From positions 1 through 6,154 of the forward strand of contig CAMOZS010000103.1 in the NCBI GenBank assembly GCA_946631075.1: a stretch of DNA of 6,154 nucleotides, written 5' to 3'. Made by a program: the position numbers and the translations under genes. The stretch is from an uncultured Bacillota bacterium. Lineage in GTDB: Bacteria; Bacillota; Clostridia; Peptostreptococcales; Anaerovoracaceae. Shown piece by piece: positions 1 to 4,420 of the stretch (its first letter is position 1; the number at the start of each line of letters is the position of its first letter). The notes below the pieces were generated by a model. It had not been told where the DNA came from. It made no database searches and was given only the letters and a program-made list of their open reading frames with translations.

Positions 1-80
1 AGAACCTGCTGGTCCAGGGCGGAAACATCGCTGGATTCGAGAAGGTTGCTGCTGCAATGATGGAACAGGGTCTTGTATAA
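1..80 (+). CDS. gdhA: Glutamate dehydrogenase, C-terminal end (partial)
   Basis: Only the last 25 codons are in the window, read in the frame starting at base 3 and ending with TAA at 78-80. The tail contains GGNIAGFEKVAAAMMEQG and ends in LV. This matches the very conserved end of hexameric NADP-type glutamate dehydrogenases (E. coli GdhA ends in a GANIAGFVKVADAM-type sequence followed by AQGVI). The enzyme interconverts 2-oxoglutarate plus ammonium and glutamate in the cytoplasm. The gene runs towards the minus-strand genes (convergent) and is followed after about 30 bp by a strong terminator. Nothing can be said about its start, regulation or cofactor from this fragment. The family call rests on a short but distinctive C-terminus. 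Confidence 0.82.
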   Translation, partial: NLLVQGGNIAGFEKVAAAMMEQGLV

Positions 81-110
81 GTCATCTGACAATACATCAA
101 ACTGAATCAA

Positions 111-136
111 AGCCCCGCCTCACGGCGGGGCTTTTT
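111..136 (+). terminator. Intrinsic terminator of gdhA
   Basis: GCCCCGCC (112-119) pairs perfectly with GGCGGGGC (124-131) around the loop TCAC, and A111 can pair with T132. A T-run follows (132-136). It lies 31 bp after the gdhA stop codon in the expected orientation. It should insulate the repeat region downstream from gdhA transcription. Confidence 0.93.
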
Positions 137-140
137 CGTG

Positions 141-299
141 GGCCGCCGTAGGCGGCCTTTTCAATTTGAGCCGCCCGCAGGCGGCTGGTCGGGGCCGCCC
201 CTTCGCCCGGGCCGGAAGTCTTGGGCCGCCGTGACCCGGCGGCCCGCCTTCAAGAATGCTGCCAGGTTGACCCCTGTCCGGGCCCCCTGATTCGGGCCC
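141..299. repeat. Cluster of GC-rich hairpins, no gene
   Basis: This stretch carries a series of short GC-rich inverted repeats built largely on GGCCGCC and its complement. Hairpin 1 is 141-147/151-157 with loop GTA, followed by TTTT (158-161), so it could act as a second terminator. Hairpin 2 is AGCCGCC 169-175 with GGCGGCT 180-186. A third GGCCGCC lies at 193-199. Hairpin 3 is GGGCCGCC 223-230 with GGCGGCCC 238-245. Hairpin 4 is GGGCCC 280-285 with GGGCCC 294-299. CTGCCAG also occurs twice in direct orientation (259-265, 304-310). No reading frame here has a credible start or ribosome binding site. The role is unknown: tandem terminators, a REP-like repeat or decayed element debris are all possible. 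Confidence 0.6.
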
Positions 300-323
300 A
301 TTTCTGCCAGATATTGCCATCTC

Positions 324-410
324 TGTACAAAACCCAGAAAGCGGCTATCATATGTACAAAATTTTTTCGGGATTTTGTACATAAATGCGAAACCGGGGCT
401 ACTATGTACA
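324..410. repeat. TGTACA quartet, array 1
   Basis: Four perfect copies of the palindrome TGTACA start at 324, 353, 376 and 405. The centre-to-centre distances are 29, 23 and 29 bp, so the spacers are 23, 17 and 23 nt. The array is symmetric about position 367. The inner pair extends to TGTACAAAAT (353-362) and ATTTTGTACA (372-381), a 10-bp inverted repeat with a 9-nt loop. The third site is flanked by TTTCG on the left (365-369) and CGAAA on the right (388-392). No coding potential is evident. It resembles a cluster of binding sites for a dimeric DNA-binding protein, or a structured nucleic acid. The function is not known to me. Confidence 0.9.
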
Positions 411-523
411 AGGATTTCCCGGTCAAGACTCTTCTGCCTGTCTGAGCAGAGTCAATAGTTTACCATAACATGCTCATAATACATGTATTTATTGACTCCC
501 AATGATGTCCACATTTTGGTCCT
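411..523. other. Spacer between the two TGTACA arrays, with inverted repeats
   Basis: This AT-richer 113-bp stretch separates the two arrays. GAGTCAATA (449-457) is the exact inverse of TATTGACTC (490-498). The interval between them ends in a perfect 12-bp palindrome, AATACATGTATT (478-489). A third GACTC at 427-431 could compete for GAGTC 449-453, giving two mutually exclusive stems. TTGACT at 492-497 resembles a -35 box, but no matching -10 element lies at the right distance, so I do not call a promoter. There is no gene. Confidence 0.55.
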
Positions 524-610
524 TGTACAAATGGCCTCCGAATCCCTGAATTTGTACAAAACTATTGAAATTCTTTGTACACGACTGCCTTGGTTTCGGA
601 TTTTTGTACA
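524..610. repeat. TGTACA quartet, array 2
   Basis: Four more perfect TGTACA copies start at 524, 553, 576 and 605, again 29, 23 and 29 bp apart and each exactly 200 bp from its counterpart in array 1. The array is symmetric about position 567. The inner pair forms TGTACAAA (553-560) and TTTGTACA (574-581). Compared base by base in the same orientation, the spacers show roughly chance identity to those of array 1, so this is not a recent duplication. The last copy is followed by GGCCGCGGCC (615-624) and then the terminator. No coding potential is evident. Confidence 0.9.
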
Positions 611-641
611 AAAAGGCCGCGGCCCGCCCCAGCCTTTGCAT

Positions 642-674
642 AAAAAAACTCCCGGTGACCCGGGAGTTTTGTTT
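642..674 (-). terminator. Bidirectional intrinsic terminator
   Basis: AAAACTCCCGG (645-655) pairs perfectly with CCGGGAGTTTT (660-670) around the loop TGAC. On the minus strand the hairpin is followed by a run of Ts (complement of A642-A648). It would end the transcript of the leucine-rich-repeat gene, whose stop codon is about 100 bp upstream. On the plus strand it is followed by TTTTGTTT, so it can also stop transcription coming out of the TGTACA region. Confidence 0.93.
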
Positions 675-694
675 CGTCTGTACTGACGCACAGT

Positions 695-718
695 TCAAAT
701 CTCATCGATGAAATTTGA
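695..718. other. Near-palindrome in the 3' region of the leucine-rich-repeat gene
   Basis: TCAAAT (695-700) and ATTTGA (713-718) flank the perfect palindrome TCATCGATGA (702-711), with only one mismatched pair (701 and 712). The 24-bp structure lies between the stop codon at 767 and the terminator. It could be a protein-binding site or a hairpin in the 3' untranslated RNA. No other gene lies in 671-766. Confidence 0.5.
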
Positions 719-766
719 CGAGGTTCATGTGGGCAGATCCCCCGCCGCACATCATAGTCGTCAGGC

Positions 767-1270
767 TTAAACGATCTTGATCTTGATCTTCTTCTTCTGC
801 TTAGCAGTCATGCTCTTCAGCAGCAGCTTCTTGATCTTCTTAGCCTTGGCCTTACCACCGACCTTGCTCTTCTGGATCTTGATCAGTTTCAGCTTCGGTG
901 CGCCATTGAACGCGCCCTTCTGTACCTTGGTCAGGTACTTGTCCTTGATAACGACCTTGGTCAGCTTCTTGCAGCCCTTGAAGGCATTCTTCTTGATTGT
1001 CGTGATCTTGCATGTTGTACCTTCATGTGAGATCGTGGACGGAACTGCCTTGGTCTTTACTGTCTTCTTGTACAGCGACTTAAGCGCAGCAGTACCGGTT
1101 GTAGCGTTAGCCGGAATATTGTAGGAATAATTACCGTTATCCGAACCCTTCTCGATACCGGACTGCGGAGACGGCTTGGTTGCTGCGAATGTTGCTGAGA
1201 ACGAGAAGACCAGCATGCATGTAGCTGCCAGTACGATCGCCAGAACTCTCTTGAATCCATTGTTGCCCAT
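767..1270 (-). CDS. Small secreted basic leucine-rich-repeat (BspA-type) protein
   Basis: This encodes 167 residues. Residues 1-30 form a clear signal peptide: basic start, a hydrophobic core around residues 9-24, and an ATFAA cleavage region. A short linker follows. Residues about 76-135 then resemble LRR_5/BspA-like repeats, with the pattern ITTIKKNAFKGCKKLTKVVI followed by a second AF-containing unit. The C-terminus (about 132-167) is extremely lysine-rich. No sortase motif, membrane anchor or further domain is visible, so the protein is probably released or held by charge on acidic wall polymers (inference). BspA-type proteins usually have many repeats, so this one is very short. The ATG at 1268-1270 is preceded by AAAGGAGGTGA (1279-1289 complement). 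It has its own promoter and ends at the bidirectional terminator. The biological role is unknown. Confidence 0.88.
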   Translation of the reverse strand: MGNNGFKRVLAIVLAATCMLVFSFSATFAATKPSPQSGIEKGSDNGNYSYNIPANATTGTAALKSLYKKTVKTKAVPSTISHEGTTCKITTIKKNAFKGCKKLTKVVIKDKYLTKVQKGAFNGAPKLKLIKIQKSKVGGKAKAKKIKKLLLKSMTAKQKKKIKIKIV

Positions 1271-1278
1271 TGGTTATT

Positions 1279-1315
1279 TCACCTCCTTTCGGTCTATAGT
1301 TACTTATATAGTAAC
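1279..1315 (-). promoter_or_regulatory. Leader of the leucine-rich-repeat gene: ribosome binding site and small hairpin
   Basis: The leader has a near-perfect Shine-Dalgarno sequence, AAAGGAGGTGA, on the complement of 1279-1289. Just upstream is a 6-bp hairpin, GTTACT (1299-1304) with AGTAAC (1310-1315). The predicted leader is about 70 nt. I recognise no riboswitch class in it. Confidence 0.6.
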
Positions 1316-1347
1316 CTAGTGGAATCCCCATCCAGGTAACCACCTTA

Positions 1348-1376
1348 ATTATAATACCACCTTTTTGAAAATTCAA
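1348..1376 (-). promoter_or_regulatory. Sigma-A-type promoter of the leucine-rich-repeat gene
   Basis: On the minus strand, TTGAAT (complement of 1371-1376) and a perfect TATAAT (complement of 1348-1353) are separated by 17 bp. Transcription would start near 1341. The -35 box lies only 5 bp after the stop codon of the kinase gene. No hairpin terminator lies between them, so read-through from the upstream operon is also possible. Confidence 0.85.
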
Positions 1377-1381
1377 TACTA

Positions 1382-2605
1382 TTATCCTTCTGAATAGTAC
1401 TGATCATTGTAGTACTTTTTGCCGTAATACTTGTGGTAGTAGCCGCTTCCGTTTCCGCCGACCCGGTTCAGGACGATGCCCAGGACCTGGCAGCCGGCGC
1501 GTTCGATCTGCCGGATGGACCGGCGGACGATCGCCCGGGAGGTCACCCCACCCCGTACGCAAAGCAGCGCTCCGTCACAGGCATTGCCGATCAGTTCACC
1601 GTCGGAAACCAGTCCCAGGGGCGGAACATCGACAAAGACATATCTATAGTGCTCTTCCATGTATTTCATCATTTCGCCGAACTTACGGCTTTCCAGCAGC
1701 ATGGACGGATTGATGACGTTGTCCACATTGGGCAGGATATCTCCATGCTCCATAAATGTGTGGAGGATCATATTCTCTACAGGTTCGTTGCCAGACAGGA
1801 AGTGGGTCATGCCCTTCAGTTCCTTGCCGTCTTCCCTCTCCATCTGATACTTGGGGACCAGATTGGATTTTCTCATGTCAAGGTCCAGAAGGATTGAGGG
1901 TTCTCCGCTTATAGCCATCTGTTTCCACAGATTCATGGCGACGAAGGATTTACCTTCATTGGGCTCGGAGCTGACGATCATGATCTTCTTGACATCGCCT
2001 CCCAGGAAGCTGATGTTGATCCTCAGACGGTTGATGGCCTCCTCCATGGAATATGGCAGAATCGGCTCCACACCGAATTTGACCTTGCCGCTGAAAATGG
2101 CGGGCTTTTCCGGCGCGGCCGGGGCCTTGGTTTCTGCAGGCTTGGCGGCTGCAGCCGGAGCCACAGACTTCACCGTTTCCGCAGTTTTCTCCACCGCCGG
2201 TTTCTCGATCAAGGGTTTCTTCTCTTCAACTGGTTTCTCAGCCACAGGCTCCTCCGCTTCCACCGGCCTCTCAACCGCAGACTTCTCCACTGCAGCTTTC
2301 TCCACCACGGGTTTCTTCTCTTCAACGGGCTTCTCAGCCGCAGCTTTCTCCTCCACCGGTTTCTTCACTTCCGCCGGTTTCACTTCCGCCGCCTTCTCCG
2401 CCGCGGGCTTTTTCACCTCAGCTTTCTGTTCCGCCTTCTCCCCCGGTCTCATTTCCACCACTTCCGGTGTTTCGGGGAAGGCGACCGATACTCCGCGGGC
2501 GTCATCCAGGCGAAAACGCAATTCGTCGATCGCTCCCTTGATGTCCTGGCTCTCAGTGAAACGTCCAGCCTTTGTGCCTGTATCAGTTAAGGTAATTCTT
2601 TCCAT
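1382..2605 (-). CDS. cpsD: CpsD-type bacterial tyrosine kinase with long Glu/Lys/Ala/Pro linker
   Basis: From ATG 2605 this encodes 407 residues. The C-terminal half (about 170-407) is a BY-kinase domain: an EAINRLRINI motif like the oligomerisation motif, Walker A SSEPNEGKS (212-220), Walker A' ILLDLDMRKS (238-247), Walker B YVFVDVPP (322-329), and a tyrosine-rich tail with eight Tyr at 389-404 that would be autophosphorylated. The family controls capsule/exopolysaccharide chain length together with a Wzz/CpsC partner at the membrane. Residues about 55-169 are an unusual charged linker rich in EKP(V)EEKKP units. In the motif usually written EX2RX2R, the first Arg appears as Asn. A TTG start at 2677 with GGAAGG upstream is possible (431 residues), but it would lengthen the overlap with the preceding gene to 95 nt. 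The ATG gives a 23-nt overlap and is preferred. The symbol follows streptococcal usage. Confidence 0.9.
   Translation of the reverse strand: MERITLTDTGTKAGRFTESQDIKGAIDELRFRLDDARGVSVAFPETPEVVEMRPGEKAEQKAEVKKPAAEKAAEVKPAEVKKPVEEKAAAEKPVEEKKPVVEKAAVEKSAVERPVEAEEPVAEKPVEEKKPLIEKPAVEKTAETVKSVAPAAAAKPAETKAPAAPEKPAIFSGKVKFGVEPILPYSMEEAINRLRINISFLGGDVKKIMIVSSEPNEGKSFVAMNLWKQMAISGEPSILLDLDMRKSNLVPKYQMEREDGKELKGMTHFLSGNEPVENMILHTFMEHGDILPNVDNVINPSMLLESRKFGEMMKYMEEHYRYVFVDVPPLGLVSDGELIGNACDGALLCVRGGVTSRAIVRRSIRQIERAGCQVLGIVLNRVGGNGSGYYHKYYGKKYYNDQYYSEG
2099..2443 (-). repeat. Low-complexity repeat encoding the kinase linker
   Basis: This 345-bp stretch inside the kinase gene encodes about 115 residues made almost only of Glu, Lys, Ala, Pro and Val. 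It contains an imperfect 35-bp direct repeat, 2213-2247 against 2309-2343, with 32 of 35 bases identical and 96 bp (32 codons) apart. Both copies encode AEKPVEEKKP. The repeat stays in frame, so length variation by slippage or recombination would preserve the kinase. Confidence 0.8.
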
Positions 2606-3383
2606 TCTTCTTTTTGCCCTTTCCGAAACGTCTTCTCCGATGCACCTTCTCCGACTCTGTGTTCTGGAAGCCGTCAAGCTTGCCTTCCGGGATCACTGTC
2701 AGCGGCATGACGCCGAAGTGCTTCTCCACATCCTCCGCCGACTTGAGCGTGTCGTCCATCAGGTACATGACCGTCAGGACCGCCAGCGTCAGAAGCAGCA
2801 TGAGCAAAGCGCCGATCATGACATTCTTGGTCAGGGACGGCGAGCTCTTGTGGGTCGGCAGGATTGCCTCCTCCGCGATGTTCGGCTTGGGAGCATCCAT
2901 CAGCTTGGGCAGAGTTTCCTCCGCCTTGACCGCAAGGTCATTGGATATCAGCATGGCCTCCTCAGGATCAGGGCTGGTCACCGAGATCTTGATGATCCGG
3001 GTATCCGCCACCACCGACAGATTCAGCATGCCCAGCATCTCCTCGTAAGTATAGTCCAGGCCCTCGCTCTGGATCACGCTGTCGATGATCGGCCGGGTCT
3101 TGATCAGCTCGATGTAGTCATTGGAAATGGACTCACCGATGTTCAGGTCCGTCAGGTCGACCACAGAACCGCTGGACGAGGAAACCATATACATGGTCGA
3201 CGTAGCGGTGTACTTGGGCGTGATCAGAAACTGGGTAGCGAGGCCGGCGATCAGCGCGCCGACAATAAACGCCGCGATGATCCAGACGATCTTGGATCTG
3301 TAGTAATAGAACAGATCCAGAAGATCGATTTCGATTTCTTCTCTTTCTTGTTCGTTTGCGTTGATTTCAGGTGACTGCGTCAT
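2583..3383 (-). CDS. cpsC: Wzz/CpsC-type chain-length regulator and kinase activator
   Basis: This encodes 266 residues. The layout is typical of the Gram-positive polysaccharide co-polymerase family: a short acidic cytoplasmic N-terminus with IDLLDLFYYYRSK, a first membrane segment at about 31-54, the PKYTATSTMYM motif just outside (56-66), an extracellular alpha/beta region, a second membrane segment at about 187-208, and a cytoplasmic C-terminus. Homologues (CpsC, YveK, CapA) bind and activate the separate CpsD-type kinase, which is encoded directly downstream. The C-terminal tail is notably basic (HRRRRFGKGKKKNGK, 248-262). The ATG at 3381-3383 overlaps the stop codon of the previous gene in an ATGA arrangement, and AGGAG (complement of 3391-3395) lies 7 nt upstream, so the two genes are probably translationally coupled. 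Confidence 0.92.
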   Translation of the reverse strand: MTQSPEINANEQEREEIEIDLLDLFYYYRSKIVWIIAAFIVGALIAGLATQFLITPKYTATSTMYMVSSSSGSVVDLTDLNIGESISNDYIELIKTRPIIDSVIQSEGLDYTYEEMLGMLNLSVVADTRIIKISVTSPDPEEAMLISNDLAVKAEETLPKLMDAPKPNIAEEAILPTHKSSPSLTKNVMIGALLMLLLTLAVLTVMYLMDDTLKSAEDVEKHFGVMPLTVIPEGKLDGFQNTESEKVHRRRRFGKGKKKNGKNYLN

Positions 3384-4420
3384 TCATCTTCTCCTGTATC
3401 CGGGTAAATATGGTCTTCATCGATCCCGCAGAGCTTGACCAGCGCCTCCGCGATGGATGCTTCATCCGCGTAAAACTCTTCATGCTCCAGACCGTCATTC
3501 AGAGTCTTACCAGTCTTTGTTTCGCCGTCGATGGTCATGATCCCAAGGTCCTTACCCTTGTACATCTCATTGGCCATGACCGATATCCGGTTCTCCGAAA
3601 TATCGGTGACCGCGCCGGACTGCAGCGACTCCCAAAGCTCATTGACGAAGTTCGGGTCTTCTCCGATCATGGTCCGGACCTTCTCCTTATACTTCTCCAT
3701 GTAGGTCAGCTGCCGGTGCAGCCGCTCCTCATTGGTTCCCTCGCCGACCTCCATACGGCCCCGCACATAGGTCTCCGCCTGAGCATCGGAAAGCAGCAGT
3801 GTTGCTCCCTTGGTCATCGCCGGATCAACAGCGGAGAAGTCTTCGTCCAGAGTGAGCTCCACACCGCCGACCGCGTGGTTCAGCTTGCCGATATCGCTCA
3901 TGTGTATGGAATAGAATCCGTCGATCGGCAGCTCTCCCAGCAGAGTGGACACGCAGAACACACTGTTGTAGCAGCCTACCGTCGGATTATTGCCGTACCA
4001 GCTGGCCGTACAGATCTGCTCGTAGTTCTCGCCTTCACCGTTGCCGTCAGGCCCGATGTAGGGAACGTCGACCATGGTGTTCCGGTCGATCTGCAGATAT
4101 CCGTGAGTCCCGGCGGTCTTATCCATGATATACAAAAGCAGGAAGTCGGACATGGGTCCCCTGTACTTATCGGTACCCTCTGCCTCGACATTGCCGCTGT
4201 CATCGGTGCCGATCAGCAGGTAAGCCTCGAACTTATCCGTTATCTCGTATTCTGTCTCGTTGAGGTAGATGATGATCCCCTCATCCGAGCTGATGTCATA
4301 GTCAGCGATCTCTTCGTCCAGGGCATTCTCCAGCATGTGCACGACGAACCCGAAGGCCACGATGGCGATGACCGCGACGATGAGCCAAAGAATGACTTTT
4401 CTTTTACTCTGTCTTACCAT
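3380..4420 (-). CDS. LytR-CpsA-Psr (LCP) family protein
   Basis: This encodes 346 residues. A basic N-terminus and one membrane helix (about 8-28) place the domain outside the cell. LCP landmarks follow: YLLIGTDDSG (67-76), MSDFLLLYIMDK (90-101), a QIDRNTMVDV motif (110-119) where most members have PRDT, and the C-terminal YVRGRM (218-223) plus ERLHRQL (232-238) arginines and glutamine. LCP enzymes transfer undecaprenyl-linked glycopolymers to peptidoglycan, and in capsule loci they attach the capsule. Here the Asp of the PRD motif appears as Asn114, which could alter metal binding. The gene overlaps the phosphatase gene by 17 nt, and GGGAGC (complement of 4429-4434) lies 8 nt before its ATG. 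The family is clear, but the substrate is inferred only from context. Confidence 0.9.
   Translation of the reverse strand: MVRQSKRKVILWLIVAVIAIVAFGFVVHMLENALDEEIADYDISSDEGIIIYLNETEYEITDKFEAYLLIGTDDSGNVEAEGTDKYRGPMSDFLLLYIMDKTAGTHGYLQIDRNTMVDVPYIGPDGNGEGENYEQICTASWYGNNPTVGCYNSVFCVSTLLGELPIDGFYSIHMSDIGKLNHAVGGVELTLDEDFSAVDPAMTKGATLLLSDAQAETYVRGRMEVGEGTNEERLHRQLTYMEKYKEKVRTMIGEDPNFVNELWESLQSGAVTDISENRISVMANEMYKGKDLGIMTIDGETKTGKTLNDGLEHEEFYADEASIAEALVKLCGIDEDHIYPDTGEDE

Noticed and set aside
459..520. Possible promoter for a non-coding RNA in the gap between the arrays
   Set aside because: TTGACT at 492-497 and CATAAT at 475-480 each lack a matching partner box at 16-18 bp, on either strand.
324..610. 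CRISPR array
   Set aside because: The repeat is only 6 bp, the spacers alternate 23/17/23 nt, and no cas gene is in the window.
161..698. Several short open frames (60-80 codons) across the hairpin and TGTACA region on both strands
   Set aside because: Their only shared feature is LYK or MYK where they cross TGTACAAA. They have no ribosome binding sites, no consistent frame and no protein character.
1069..1074. TGTACA inside the leucine-rich-repeat gene (and another at 3559-3564 inside the LCP gene)
   Set aside because: Each is a single copy explained by coding (Leu-Tyr-Lys and Met-Tyr-Lys). The number matches chance and they lack the quartet spacing.
1365..1376. TTGAA/TTCAA inverted repeat as a terminator for the kinase operon
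   Set aside because: The arms are only 5 AT-rich pairs with no T-run, and the sequence is better explained as part of the promoter for the next gene.
2603..2677. Longer kinase start at TTG 2677
   Set aside because: A GGAAGG precedes it, but the added 24 residues are basic, lie within the overlap with the Wzz gene and resemble no kinase N-terminus. ATG 2605 gives a normal operon overlap. The choice is not certain.
1851..3374. Plus-strand open frame of about 507 codons opposite the kinase and Wzz genes
   Set aside because: It is antisense to two genes with clear domains. The Glu/Lys/Ala/Pro repeat leaves the opposite strand free of stops, producing Ser/Thr/Phe/Gly-rich nonsense. There is no convincing ribosome binding site or family resemblance.
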